Shown here piece after piece: positions 25,477-34,220 of a DNA stretch of 64,000 nt. How positions within the stretch are numbered: position 1 is the first letter of the stretch; each line of letters begins with the position of its first letter. The stretch spans positions 1-64,000 of the forward strand of contig CACWYB010000010.1 in assembly GCA_902765005.1 (NCBI GenBank), in the 5' to 3' direction. A program made the position numbers and the translations under genes. The notes under the pieces were generated by a model, which made no database searches, was not told the origin of the DNA, and was given only the letters and a program-made list of their open reading frames with translations. The DNA comes from an uncultured Eubacteriales bacterium (GTDB lineage: Bacteria; Bacillota; Clostridia; Christensenellales; CAG-138).

Positions 25477-25499
25477 TTTGCCCGGGAGAATATATAGTT

Positions 25500-26066
25500 T
25501 TACCGCCGGTCGAACACGGTCATCCTCACGCCCGTGTCCTGGCAGAGGATGGAATCGGGCTCCCGGCCCAGCCGCCAGAACACATAGAAATCCCCCGCCG
25601 CGCCGGACAGGTTCCCCACCTGCCAGACATAGGCCACCCACCGCCAGGAGGCGGGGAGCAAAAACAGCAGCAGCAAAAAGACCAGCCCCCAGAAGGTCAC
25701 CGGGGCCAGGCTGATGATCCGATGATCGTGCTTGGTGAAATAGCAGTCGCTGCCGGCATAGGCGTAGACCAGGGTGAAGCCGTAGTTGGCCCGCTTGCCG
25801 GAGTAGCGGCGCATGTAGACGCCATGAAGAAGCTCATGGAGAGGGATATAGGCCACATAGCCCAGGGCCATGACCAGCAGCTGTAGGGGCAGGCCCTCGC
25901 CCAGCTCCAAAAAGCCCTCCCACATGAGGAGCCCAAAGAGCCCCAGCAGCAGGACCATGATGCCGATGGCCAGGCCGTTGACGATCCAGAACTGCTTCCT
26001 GTTATCCTTGAGATCGATGACAAACTTTTGTCCATAGCCGTCCGGCAAGGTCCAAGTGGATTTCAT
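25500..26066 (-). CDS. DUF3267-type putative membrane zinc protease
   Basis: A 188-residue membrane protein with two N-terminal hydrophobic segments, the zincin-like motif HELLHG in a membrane-adjacent position (VAYIPLHELLHGVYMRRY) and two more hydrophobic segments. This matches DUF3267, proposed metalloproteases of unknown substrate. The start at 26066 follows GGGAGAG. It lies 23 bp downstream of the phosphorylase gene and may be co-transcribed. Confidence 0.82.
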   Translation of the reverse strand: MKSTWTLPDGYGQKFVIDLKDNRKQFWIVNGLAIGIMVLLLGLFGLLMWEGFLELGEGLPLQLLVMALGYVAYIPLHELLHGVYMRRYSGKRANYGFTLVYAYAGSDCYFTKHDHRIISLAPVTFWGLVFLLLLFLLPASWRWVAYVWQVGNLSGAAGDFYVFWRLGREPDSILCQDTGVRMTVFDRR

Positions 26067-26089
26067 ACGTTCTCTCCCTCTATGTTCCC

Positions 26090-26839
26090 TTATATTCGTT
26101 TTGCGATCTCCAACGCCAAGTCCAGCTTGCCCAGGTGGTGGTTGGCGCTCTTGAGGCCGCCAGCATCGTAGCCCGATTCCGCCAGCACGTCCCCGGACTC
26201 CAGGAAGTCGTAGAGCTCCAGGCCGTAGAAGTCGCACAGGGCCTGGACCCCGGCCACCTCCATCTCCACGGCGATGCACCCCTCCGAACGGCGCTTCTGC
26301 ACCAGACCCGCTGTCTCCCGAAGCATGGAGTCCGTGGTCCAGACCGGGCCCGTCACGAAGGGGGCTCCCGCATCGGAGAGGATGGCGGCCACAGCGGGGG
26401 CGTTCTTCACCGCGATGTAGTCCGCGGCGGGAGCGTAGTAGTAGGAGGCTCCCTCCCCCCGGTAGGCGGCCGTGGGGACGATGTACTTGCCCCGGGTCAG
26501 GTCCCCGTTCAAACTCCCGCAGGAGCCGAACATGATAAACTTGGTGGCGCCGGTCTGCCAATGGACCTCATAGACGCTGCCCGAAGCGATGGCGGACCCG
26601 ATGGCAGAAAGATAGAAGGCCACCTGTTCCCCATTCAGGTCGAAGGCATAGATGGGGGTGTATCCGTTGCAGGCGCCGATCCGGCCGATGGGGGCGCAGG
26701 GGAAGCGGGTCAGCAGATGGTCGTGGATCTCCTTGGAGAAGATGACGAGGCACTTGTCCGTCAGATGCCGCTTCTCCCCATAGAAGGCGTTCAGGTCGAT
26801 GAGGGTGGGCGTGGCGTCGTCGAAATCGTGGATGATCAT
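26090..26839 (-). CDS. Nucleoside phosphorylase (PNP/UDP family)
   Basis: A 249-residue protein of the PNP_UDP_1 superfamily with the phosphate-site motif GSCGSL and the signature CIAVEMEVAGVQA. It cleaves nucleosides with phosphate to base and ribose-1-phosphate in salvage. The base specificity is not decidable, although the family resembles uridine or purine phosphorylases. GGGGAG precedes the ATG. Confidence 0.88.
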   Translation of the reverse strand: MIIHDFDDATPTLIDLNAFYGEKRHLTDKCLVIFSKEIHDHLLTRFPCAPIGRIGACNGYTPIYAFDLNGEQVAFYLSAIGSAIASGSVYEVHWQTGATKFIMFGSCGSLNGDLTRGKYIVPTAAYRGEGASYYYAPAADYIAVKNAPAVAAILSDAGAPFVTGPVWTTDSMLRETAGLVQKRRSEGCIAVEMEVAGVQALCDFYGLELYDFLESGDVLAESGYDAGGLKSANHHLGKLDLALEIAKRI

Positions 26840-26913
26840 AGGCTCTCCCCTTTCGGCTTTTCCTCTTTATACCACAGACAGGAAAAAGAGGCAAGAGCCC
26901 GGCTTTTTCGGGC

Positions 26914-26942
26914 TGGACAATGAAAGAAAAAGAGGATATACT
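26914..26942 (+). promoter_or_regulatory. Promoter of the chelate-uptake operon
   Basis: TGGACA (26914-26919), 17-bp spacer, TATACT (26937-26942), about 50 bp upstream of the permease start. A small hairpin (AGCCCG/CGGGCT, 26899-26917) abuts the -35 box. Confidence 0.7.
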
Positions 26943-26991
26943 GTAAGCAAGCGTTATCTTTACGTGAAAATAACGGTCTGGAGGAACAGAC

Positions 26992-28026
26992 ATGCCAACG
27001 AAGCGCCCGCCCAAGAGAGCCCTGCTGGGGCTGGGGCTTGCTCTGCTGGGGCTGTTTTTGCTCTCCTTTTCCCTGGGGCGCTACGGGGTGCCGCCTGTGA
27101 CGGTGGTGAAGATCCTGTTCACCCGGCTCGCTGAGCTGTTCCTGGGGAAAGGGGCCCTGAGCCGCAGCTGGACGGAGCAGATGGAGACCGTGGTTATCAA
27201 CATCCGCCTGCCCCGGATCCTCATGGCGTGCCTGGTGGGCTGTTCCCTGTCCGCCGCCGGCGCCGCCTTTCAGGGGGTGTTCCATAACCCCATGGCCTCC
27301 CCGGACATCCTGGGGGCCTCCAGCGGGGCCGCCTTCGGGGCCGCCCTGGCCATCCTTTTGGGGGCGTCCAGCCGGTGGATCACGGTGTCCGCCTTCTGCT
27401 TCGGGTTGGTAACGGTGGGGCTGGTCATGCTGGTGGCCCGGCGGGCGCCGGGGGCCCGGCTCATCAACCTCATCCTGGCGGGCATCATACTCTCCTCCCT
27501 CTTCAACGCCGGCACCTCCTACATCAAGCTGGTGGCGGACCCCTCTAACCAGCTGCCCCAGATCACCTACTGGCTCATGGGCTCCCTTTCGGGCACACGA
27601 CTTTCCGACGTGCCCCTGGCCTTTTTCCCCATGGCTGTGGGCCTACTGCCCCTGTTCTTGCTTCGGTGGCAGCTGAACCTTCTGAGCTTAGGGGAGAGCG
27701 AGGCCCGGAGCCTGGGGGTGAACACCCATCGGGTCCGGCTGGTCCTGCTTCTCTCGGCCACCCTCATCACCGCCGCCAGCGTGTCCTTCTCGGGCATGAT
27801 CGGCTGGGTGGGGCTGGTGGTGCCCCATCTGTGCCGCAAGCTCCTGGGCAGCGACCATAGGTATCTCATGCCCGGCAGCTTCCTTTGCGGCGCGGCCTTC
27901 TTGCTGCTGGTGGACGACGTGTCGCGGAATCTGCTGGCGGTGGAGATCCCCATCGGCATCCTCACCGCCCTCATCGGCGCGCCCTTCTTCCTCTACCTCA
28001 TCACCCGAAAGGAGGAAAGGCTATGA
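26992..28026 (+). CDS. FecCD-family ABC permease
   Basis: A 344-residue membrane protein with about ten helices and FecCD/BtuC motifs (GAAFQGVFHNPMASPDILG, GMIGWVGLVVPHLCRKLLG). Permeases of this type import iron-siderophores, haem or corrinoids as homodimers. The start follows GGAGG. It leads a five-gene operon with ATPase, methyltransferase, binding protein and NTPase genes. Confidence 0.95.
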   Translation: MPTKRPPKRALLGLGLALLGLFLLSFSLGRYGVPPVTVVKILFTRLAELFLGKGALSRSWTEQMETVVINIRLPRILMACLVGCSLSAAGAAFQGVFHNPMASPDILGASSGAAFGAALAILLGASSRWITVSAFCFGLVTVGLVMLVARRAPGARLINLILAGIILSSLFNAGTSYIKLVADPSNQLPQITYWLMGSLSGTRLSDVPLAFFPMAVGLLPLFLLRWQLNLLSLGESEARSLGVNTHRVRLVLLLSATLITAASVSFSGMIGWVGLVVPHLCRKLLGSDHRYLMPGSFLCGAAFLLLVDDVSRNLLAVEIPIGILTALIGAPFFLYLITRKEERL

Positions 28027-28793
28027 GCCTGACCGTGGACAGCCTTTCCTTCGCCTACGGGAAGCATGCGGTGCTGAAGGACGTGAGCTTTACCGCTGAC
28101 AAAGGGGCCCTGCTGGCCATCCTGGGCCCCAACGGCGTGGGCAAGACCACGCTGTTCAAATGCGTCATGGGCCTGGTGAAGGGGTACACAGGCAAGATCA
28201 CGGCGGATGGGGTCGACCTTTCCGCCCTCTCTCCCCGGGAAAGAGCCCACCGGGTGGCAGCCATCCCCCAGGCCCACCCCCTGTCCTTCCGATACAGCGC
28301 CTTTGACATGGTGCTCATGGGCACCAGCCACACCCTCTCCCCCTTCGCCCTGCCCGGAGAGAAGGAGCGGGCGGCCGCCCGGGCCGCCATGGAGAAGGTG
28401 GGCATCGGGGCCTTATGCGACAGGCCCTTCGACCAGCTGTCCGGGGGCGAACAGCAGCTTGTCTTCATCGCCCGGGCCCTGGCCCAGCAGGCGAAGATCC
28501 TTTTGATGGATGAGCCCACCGCCTCCTTGGATTACGGGAACCGGCTCCATGTGCTGGGCGTGGCCAGGGAGCTGGCGCGGGAAGGGTATACCGTGCTCCT
28601 CTCCACCCACGACCCCCAGCACGCCCTCTGGTTCGCGGACAGGGCCCTTGTCCTGCAGGACGGGCAGGTCCTGGCCCTGGGCACGCCCGGGGAGGCGGTC
28701 ACCCCCGCCCTCATGGACCGGCTCTACGGCCGCCGGGTGACCCTGCTGGACACGGAAAAGGGGCCCGTGCTGGTGCCCGAGGAGGGGATTTAG
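28023..28793 (+). CDS. FecE-type ABC transporter ATPase
   Basis: A 256-residue ATPase with Walker A GPNGVGKTT (35-43), a Q-loop (IPQAHPLSF), signature LSGGEQQ and Walker B ILLMDEPTA. It energises the preceding permease. The start at 28023 overlaps the permease stop (ATGA). Confidence 0.95.
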   Translation: MSLTVDSLSFAYGKHAVLKDVSFTADKGALLAILGPNGVGKTTLFKCVMGLVKGYTGKITADGVDLSALSPRERAHRVAAIPQAHPLSFRYSAFDMVLMGTSHTLSPFALPGEKERAAARAAMEKVGIGALCDRPFDQLSGGEQQLVFIARALAQQAKILLMDEPTASLDYGNRLHVLGVARELAREGYTVLLSTHDPQHALWFADRALVLQDGQVLALGTPGEAVTPALMDRLYGRRVTLLDTEKGPVLVPEEGI

Positions 28794-29512
28794 TGTTTGA
28801 GTGGACCAAAGAAAGCGCCGCCTTTCTGGACAACGCGGCGGCCTGCACGGGCTGCTATGACCGTCTCGCCCAGGCGGCGGCCCGGCGCATGGCGCCGGAA
28901 GCAAGCGTTTTTGAAGGGGGCTGCGGCCTGGGGCATCTGTCGGAGAGCCTGGCCGGGCGGGGCTTTCTTGTGACCGCTATGGACACCTCCGCTCTCGCTC
29001 TGGGGGCCTTTGCCGCCCGGGTGCGGGGGAAGGATCTGCCCCTGAACATCCGGCTGGGGGACGCCTTCGGCATCCCGCCGGAAGAATCCTTCGATTACGG
29101 GCTCTTCTGTTTCTTCGGGTCCGTGAGGGAGGTGCTGGCCTGGGGCCGGTCCCACAGTCGCCGGGGGCTGATTCTGTTCAAGAAGAACTGGGCCGCCCAC
29201 CGCTTCACCCGGGACCCGGGGGCCATCCGCAAGTTCACCTATCCCCTGACCTGCGCGGAACTGAACGAACTGGGCGTCCCCTTTGAGACAGAAGTATTTG
29301 ACCTGGACATGGGCCAGCCCTTTCGAAGCCTGCCTGACGCGGTGCGCTTTTTCCGGCTCTATGACCCTGCATCGGCCATGACCGAGGCGGATATCCTGCC
29401 CCGGCTTATGGAAACGGCGGACCCCGCCTTCCCTTACTATCTGCCCGCTGTCCGCCCGGTGGGGATGATCTGCATCCGCGCCGACGATCTACGGAATATA
29501 CCACTGTCCTGA
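28793..29512 (+). CDS. Class I SAM-dependent methyltransferase
   Basis: A 239-residue protein with SAM motif I (VFEGGCGLGHLSESLAG) and a following acidic residue in TAMDTSALALG. Starts at GTG 28793, sharing one base with the ATPase stop and preceded by GGAGGGG. Its position inside an uptake operon suggests it modifies the imported compound or its metabolic product, but the substrate is unknown. Confidence 0.85.
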   Translation: MFEWTKESAAFLDNAAACTGCYDRLAQAAARRMAPEASVFEGGCGLGHLSESLAGRGFLVTAMDTSALALGAFAARVRGKDLPLNIRLGDAFGIPPEESFDYGLFCFFGSVREVLAWGRSHSRRGLILFKKNWAAHRFTRDPGAIRKFTYPLTCAELNELGVPFETEVFDLDMGQPFRSLPDAVRFFRLYDPASAMTEADILPRLMETADPAFPYYLPAVRPVGMICIRADDLRNIPLS

Positions 29513-29525
29513 AGGAGGAAAGCCA

Positions 29526-30734
29526 ATGAAACGAATCGTTACCCTGTTGCTGGCGGCTCTCATGCTGCTGAGCCTGGCCTGCGCCAGGCCGGAAGCCGCG
29601 GCGCCCGCTGTTTCCGAAGCGCCCAAAGCCGAAGAACCGGCTCAGGAAGCGGCCCCCGCTGTCACAGACGCCCCTGCCGAACCCACCGCTGAGCCTGCGC
29701 CCACCGCCGAGCCTGCGCCCACAGAGGCGCCCTTGCCCGAAACGCGCCTGTTCACCGACTCGGTGGGCCGGGAGGTAGAGATTCCCTACGCCATCGACAA
29801 GGTGGCCGTCAGCGGGCCCCTGGCGCAGATCGTGCTCTTTGCCCTGTGCCCCGACAGGCTGGTAGGCATCGCCTCCGCCTGGGATAAGACCGCGGCGGAA
29901 TATCTGGACACCAAATACTATGATCTGCCCCTGCTGGGCCAGCTCTACGGCGGCAAGGGGGAGCTGAATCTGGAAACCCTTTTGAACAGCGGCGCCCAGG
30001 TGGTCATCGATGTGGGCGAGCCCAAGAAGACCATCGTGGAGGATCTGGATGCCCTGCAGGAGCAGACCGGCATCCCCTTCGTTCATATCACCGCCCTCAC
30101 CGCCACCACCGGGGATGCCTATAGAAAGCTGGGCGAGCTGCTGGATATGGCTGAGGAAGCGGAAACCCTGGCCGCATACTGCGACAAGGTCTATGCAAGG
30201 ACCCTGGAGATCGCGGGAAGTGTGGAGAAAAAGAACCTGCTCTACATCACCGGGGACGAGGGGCTGAACGTGATCGCCCAGGGAAGCTACCACGCCGAGA
30301 TCATCGACCTGCTTGCCAACAACCTGGCCGTGGTGGAGAGCCCCTCCAGTAAGGGCACCGGTAACGAGGTGGACATGGAGCAGATTTTGCTCTGGAACCC
30401 GGACGTGATCCTCTTTGCGCCCGGCAGCATCTATGGGGACGTGGCAAACCGGGCCGAATGGCAGACCATCACCGCCATTCAGAGCGGGACATACTATGAG
30501 GTGCCCTTCGGCCCCTACAACTGGATGGGCTTCCCACCCTCCGTTCAGCGGTATTTGGGCATGATGTGGATGAGCCAGCTGCTCTACCCTGAGGCCGTCC
30601 AATACGACCTGTATGAGGCGGTGAAGGAATACTATTCGCTGTTCTACCACTGCGATTTGACCGTGGAGCAGTATAGTGGGCTGGTTCAAAACTCCCTCTT
30701 GGCCCAGGCACAGCAGCTGGCTCCGGCGGCGTAA
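29526..30734 (+). CDS. Substrate-binding lipoprotein of the chelate-uptake system
   Basis: A 402-residue protein with a lipoprotein signal (LLLAALMLLSLACA), a Pro/Ala/Thr-Glu linker and a periplasmic-binding fold of the TroA/BtuF type (two lobes with a helical backbone; AISGPLAQIVLF-like start and VVIDVGEPKK). It should capture an iron or corrinoid chelate and deliver it to the FecCD permease. GGAGGAAA precedes the ATG. Confidence 0.9.
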   Translation: MKRIVTLLLAALMLLSLACARPEAAAPAVSEAPKAEEPAQEAAPAVTDAPAEPTAEPAPTAEPAPTEAPLPETRLFTDSVGREVEIPYAIDKVAVSGPLAQIVLFALCPDRLVGIASAWDKTAAEYLDTKYYDLPLLGQLYGGKGELNLETLLNSGAQVVIDVGEPKKTIVEDLDALQEQTGIPFVHITALTATTGDAYRKLGELLDMAEEAETLAAYCDKVYARTLEIAGSVEKKNLLYITGDEGLNVIAQGSYHAEIIDLLANNLAVVESPSSKGTGNEVDMEQILLWNPDVILFAPGSIYGDVANRAEWQTITAIQSGTYYEVPFGPYNWMGFPPSVQRYLGMMWMSQLLYPEAVQYDLYEAVKEYYSLFYHCDLTVEQYSGLVQNSLLAQAQQLAPAA

Positions 30735-30737
30735 GCT

Positions 30738-31274
30738 ATGGTGGAGGAAAAGCGACACATTCTCATATGCGGTGAACGGGGCGCAGGAAAGAGCACCCTG
30801 ATAGAGAAGCTGCTTCAGGCCTGCCCCCGGCCCCGGTACGGCTTTCTCACCAAGATGGAAGCCCCCGGTCCCGATGGCTTTCGGCCCATCTATATCCACC
30901 CGGCGGAGCGGCCCCGAAAAGCATGGACCTATACTGAGGAGAACCGGATCGGCTCCTGCGACAGCCGCACCCACCTTGCCAGGCCGGAGGTTTTCGACGC
31001 TTTGGGCGTTCGGCTCATCCGGGAAGCCCGCCCGGAGGGGATCCTGGTCATGGACGAGCTGGGGTTCTTCGAGGCGCAGGCGGCGGCCTTCACCGCCGCG
31101 GTGCTCCAGGCCCTGACGGAGGACATCCCGGTGATCGCCGCCGTGAAGGATCGAAAGGACACAGCCTTTCTCAACGCCGTGCGGGCGGCGCCCAAGGCGG
31201 AGCTGTTTATTCTCACCCCCGAAAACCGGGAGCAGCTGTTGAAACAGCTCTTGCCCCGGATGAAAAATCTCTGA
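30738..31274 (+). CDS. THEP1-like nucleoside-triphosphatase
   Basis: A 178-residue P-loop protein with Walker A GERGAGKS (12-19) and Walker B-like ILVMDELGFFE, matching the NTPase_1/THEP1 family. These hydrolyse NTPs with poorly known biological role. It starts 4 bp after the binding-protein gene and is the last gene before a strong terminator. A similar NTPase is often seen beside metal-cofactor genes in gut Clostridia, from memory and not checked. Confidence 0.85.
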   Translation: MVEEKRHILICGERGAGKSTLIEKLLQACPRPRYGFLTKMEAPGPDGFRPIYIHPAERPRKAWTYTEENRIGSCDSRTHLARPEVFDALGVRLIREARPEGILVMDELGFFEAQAAAFTAAVLQALTEDIPVIAAVKDRKDTAFLNAVRAAPKAELFILTPENREQLLKQLLPRMKNL

Positions 31275-31286
31275 AAAACGAAACAA

Positions 31287-31312
31287 AAAAAGCCTCGGGA
31301 TCGAGGCTTTTT
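31287..31312. terminator. Bidirectional terminator
   Basis: An 11-bp stem (31287-31297/31302-31312) with A-run and T-run flanks, between the uptake operon and the convergent amidase-like gene. Confidence 0.93.
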
Positions 31313-31325
31313 CTTTGGGTTGCGG

Positions 31326-32309
31326 TCAGGGCTCCGCCGTTTCGCCGGAAGGCTCCTCGGGGAGGGTCTCGTCGCCGGGGACGTCCGTTTCGGCGGGCGG
31401 GGCGGTGGTCACGGGTTCGCCGGTGATCTGGGCCATGAGGCCGTTGAAGATACCATCGCAGATCCGGTCCATGAAGGCTTCGTCCTGCAGGTTGGACTTA
31501 TCCGTGCTGTTATCCCAGTTGCCCAGGATCAGCAGGGCGCAGGGACAGCCGCACTCCGAGGCCACGGAGTCGGACTTGGTCTCCAGGCCCCCCTTCTTGC
31601 CGTTCTGCTTGCGCATGCCCGTGGCTTCCACGTAGGCGTCCACCAGCTTCTGGCCGAAGTCCTTGTTGCGCTTGGAGACCTGCACGTAGCAGGCGGAGGT
31701 CTTGGAATTGATGTGGTTGCACATGAGGCGGATGACGTAGGTGCAGCCGCCGTTCTTGAAGATCCGGCCCCGCTCCTCGTTGGTCAGGTCCCCCTTCGTG
31801 TCCTCGGTCCGGCTCATGACCACGGTGGCGCCCTGGCTCTCCAAATAGAGCTTCAGGTGGTTGGCCAACGTCAGGTTATAGGCCGCCTCCGAGGTGTACT
31901 TGGAGGTGCTGCTCCGGGCGGCGTCGATGCCGATGACCTGGCCGTAGAGGGCCGCACCCACACTTTCACGGGGATCGGCGGTGACGAAGACGGATGGCTC
32001 CGGGCTGGGGGTGGAGGCGTCCGGGGTGCCCAGGGCGGGGGTGTCCTTCACCTCCAGGGTGGGCGTGGGGGTGGCGGTGGGCAGCAGCTCCTCCTCCGGT
32101 TCCCGGGAGGGCTCCACGGTGGGGGTGGTCAAAACCTCCTCCTGGACGGTGGTGCGCAGGGAGCTCACCACGCGGGGGCCGTTTTTGATAGCCCAGGAGA
32201 TGCCCAGATACAGCCCGGCTACCACGGCCAGGCACGCCAGGCAGAACAGGGAGAACCCCACCGGATGGCCGATGCGGAGGATTCTTCTTCTTTTCTTGAT
32301 CTGTTTCAT
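31326..32309 (-). CDS. Amidase_3-like cell-wall protein, first zinc ligand lost
   Basis: A 327-residue protein: a cytoplasmic basic N terminus, one transmembrane helix (VGFSLFCLACLAVVAGLYL), a long Thr/Pro/Glu linker and a C-terminal domain resembling N-acetylmuramoyl-L-alanine amidase type 3. The usual opening motif with the first zinc His (D-P-G-H) reads GIDAARSST, so that ligand is missing. A later Glu (SEAAYNL) and an HxN motif (MCNHIN) resemble the other two ligands. It may bind but not cleave peptidoglycan. The start at 32309 follows AAGGGG. Confidence 0.7.
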   Translation of the reverse strand: MKQIKKRRRILRIGHPVGFSLFCLACLAVVAGLYLGISWAIKNGPRVVSSLRTTVQEEVLTTPTVEPSREPEEELLPTATPTPTLEVKDTPALGTPDASTPSPEPSVFVTADPRESVGAALYGQVIGIDAARSSTSKYTSEAAYNLTLANHLKLYLESQGATVVMSRTEDTKGDLTNEERGRIFKNGGCTYVIRLMCNHINSKTSACYVQVSKRNKDFGQKLVDAYVEATGMRKQNGKKGGLETKSDSVASECGCPCALLILGNWDNSTDKSNLQDEAFMDRICDGIFNGLMAQITGEPVTTAPPAETDVPGDETLPEEPSGETAEP

Positions 32310-32436
32310 ATGCACATGCCCCTTCACTTTGGGATGGTGCCATTGTATCATCTTGGGGCCGGTGTGTCTGTCGAAAAACAAAAGGTTAACAAAAAAGATA
32401 AAATAAAAACGACTTTTCGGGGACAGGGGACGGAAA

Positions 32437-32958
32437 ATGTGGTATGATTTTCCTGCTATGGAGACCGTGACCCCTGAAAACCGCATCCGCCGGGTCTGCT
32501 TCACCGGGCACAGGGAACTGCCGACCGTCAGGTCGGCGGCCTATTCCGCCCTGGTCCGAAACACGGACGCCGCCATCCGCCGGGCCATCGACCGGGGGGG
32601 CCGGATCTTTTACTGCGGCGGCGCGGAGGGGTTCGATCTGCTGTGCGGGAAGCTGGTGCTCCAGGAGGCGGCGCGATTTAGAGGGATAGAGCTCGTTCTC
32701 CTGCTGCCCTACACCGGATTTGGAGAGAAGTTTTCCGAGGCCAACCGGCAGGAGCTGGAGCGGCAGAAGAAGGCCGCCCAGGAGGTGGTCTACCTCTCCA
32801 ACCACTACTTCTCCGGATGCATGGCCATCCGAAACCAGCAGCTGGTGACGGAGGCGGATCTGTGCATCGCGTATCTGAAGACCTGCCCCAGCGGCACCGC
32901 CCAGACCGTTGGCTTCGCCCGGCAGAAGGGGATCGAAGTGGTGTTTATTGAGGAATGA
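32437..32958 (+). CDS. DUF1273/SLOG-family protein
   Basis: A 173-residue Rossmann-like protein of the SLOG (DprA/LOG) superfamily, DUF1273 branch: RRVCFTGHRELP, FYCGGAEGFDLLC and a C-terminal AQTVGFARQKGIEVVF. Members bind nucleotide-derived ligands; function unknown. The start at 32437 (AGGGG 7 nt upstream) is preferred; an in-frame ATG at 32458 would be leaderless from a TATGAT at 32441. Confidence 0.85.
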   Translation: MWYDFPAMETVTPENRIRRVCFTGHRELPTVRSAAYSALVRNTDAAIRRAIDRGGRIFYCGGAEGFDLLCGKLVLQEAARFRGIELVLLLPYTGFGEKFSEANRQELERQKKAAQEVVYLSNHYFSGCMAIRNQQLVTEADLCIAYLKTCPSGTAQTVGFARQKGIEVVFIEE

Positions 32959-32966
32959 GTATAGTT

Positions 32967-33101
32967 CACACCTTTTCTTGAAAGAAAAGGTGTGCAAAAA
33001 AACTTTAGGAACACAAAAAAGCTCAGGAAATCTAAAAAATTAGGCTTCCTGAGCTTTTCTTTTTGGGCGACTTTTTCTTTTCACAGAAAAGAAAAAGTCG
33101 C
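32967..33101. repeat. Triple-hairpin 3'-end element, copy c
   Basis: Between convergent genes: a CACACC-type hairpin 9 nt after the SLOG stop (32967-32979/32982-32994), the central AAGCTCAGGAA hairpin (33015-33029/33046-33058), and a perfect 16-bp GCGAC-type hairpin (33067-33082/33086-33101) 17 nt after the L,D-transpeptidase stop. Each gene end has its own pyrimidine-core hairpin. Confidence 0.92.
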
Positions 33102-33117
33102 AAAAGTCAAACTTCCC

Positions 33118-34116
33118 TCATCCCTTGGGCACCGGGGGCGGGGTGGCGTTGACGAACTCCACCTCCAGGGGCACCTCATCGATGGTCCAGTTGTCCGTGT
33201 AGGGGCTTTGGCCGGGGACCATGCCGGAGATCACCTTGGGCGCCTCGGGCAGGATGAGCTGGTCCCTGATGGCCTTGGTGGCCGCGTCGTTCCGGCTCCC
33301 CTCCCGGATCTCCACTGTGGTGCCGTAGGCGCAGTTGTACCAGATCCAGCGGGCGTCGGGCACCGTGAGCCGGATGCAGCCGTGGCTCTGCTTGGTGCCG
33401 AGCTTGGAATAGCTCTCCACGATGAGGCTGTTCAGATCCTTCACCTTCCGGCCCTTATAGAGCACGGAATGGAAATAGGTCCGGGAGATGATAAGGGTCC
33501 AATACTGGGCGGAATAGTCCCCCCCGGCAAAGGTGCCGAACCGGAGCCGGCACTCCTTCAGGGGGAAGGTGCCGATGCGGGTGTTGCCCAGCTTGGGCGT
33601 GCCGGTGGAGCAGAGCATGTACCGAACGGGGACGGTGTACTCGCCGTTTGCGTCCTTCTTGTAGGCCATGACCACCTGCCACTGCACGTCCACAATGAGC
33701 TTGTAGGTGTCAGGGGCGGGATAGCCCTTGGGCCAGATGGGCTGGGTGTTCTGGGCCTCGTAGTAGGTGTCCTCCAGGCCGCCGATGAGCTCCTCGAAGG
33801 ACATGTTCACCGTGGGCGCATAATAGGAGAAGGGTATGGGCGAGGCCGTGGGCGTGGGCGTGGGCTCCGGGGTGGGGCTGGGCGTGGGGCTGGGCTGGGG
33901 CGTCAGGGTGGGCGCGGGGGTGCTGGCCGCCACGACCACCTGCTCCATCACGGGTACCGACGTCTCCTCCGCCGGCGCCGGGGCAAGGGGAACCAGGGTG
34001 GGTTCCTCACCCACCTGCTGGGGCTGAATCGCTTGCGCCGTTTGCTTCTCCCCGCAGCCCGCCAGAGCCAGCATCAGCAGGGCCAGCAGAACGGCCATCC
34101 ATCGTTTGGTGTTCAC
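33118..34116 (-). CDS. L,D-transpeptidase (YkuD) lipoprotein
   Basis: A 332-residue protein with lipobox signal (LLALLMLALAGC), a PTPTP-rich stalk and a YkuD domain ending in the catalytic motif SHGCIRLTVPDARWIW. It should form 3-3 peptidoglycan crosslinks or attach proteins to the wall, outside the membrane. The domain between residues about 110-180 (QWQVVMAYKKDANGEY) is part of the same fold. An inverted repeat overlaps its promoter. Confidence 0.93.
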   Translation of the reverse strand: MNTKRWMAVLLALLMLALAGCGEKQTAQAIQPQQVGEEPTLVPLAPAPAEETSVPVMEQVVVAASTPAPTLTPQPSPTPSPTPEPTPTPTASPIPFSYYAPTVNMSFEELIGGLEDTYYEAQNTQPIWPKGYPAPDTYKLIVDVQWQVVMAYKKDANGEYTVPVRYMLCSTGTPKLGNTRIGTFPLKECRLRFGTFAGGDYSAQYWTLIISRTYFHSVLYKGRKVKDLNSLIVESYSKLGTKQSHGCIRLTVPDARWIWYNCAYGTTVEIREGSRNDAATKAIRDQLILPEAPKVISGMVPGQSPYTDNWTIDEVPLEVEFVNATPPPVPKG

Positions 34117-34152
34117 TGATCGAAACTATTCCTTTGGAAAAACTTGGGTTGT

Positions 34153-34194
34153 ATTGTATCACGACGAATCCCGGCCCACAAGGCGGGATTCGTC
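34153..34194 (-). promoter_or_regulatory. L,D-transpeptidase promoter overlapped by an 11-bp inverted repeat
   Basis: On the minus strand TTGTGG (34176-34181), 17-bp spacer, TACAAT (34153-34158). The arms GACGAATCCCG/CGGGATTCGTC (34163-34173/34184-34194) cover the spacer and -35 region. There is no U-run, so an operator is as likely as a terminator for the gene upstream. Confidence 0.55.
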
Positions 34195-34220
34195 AACTTC
34201 CTGCAAACTTACTATGAACG

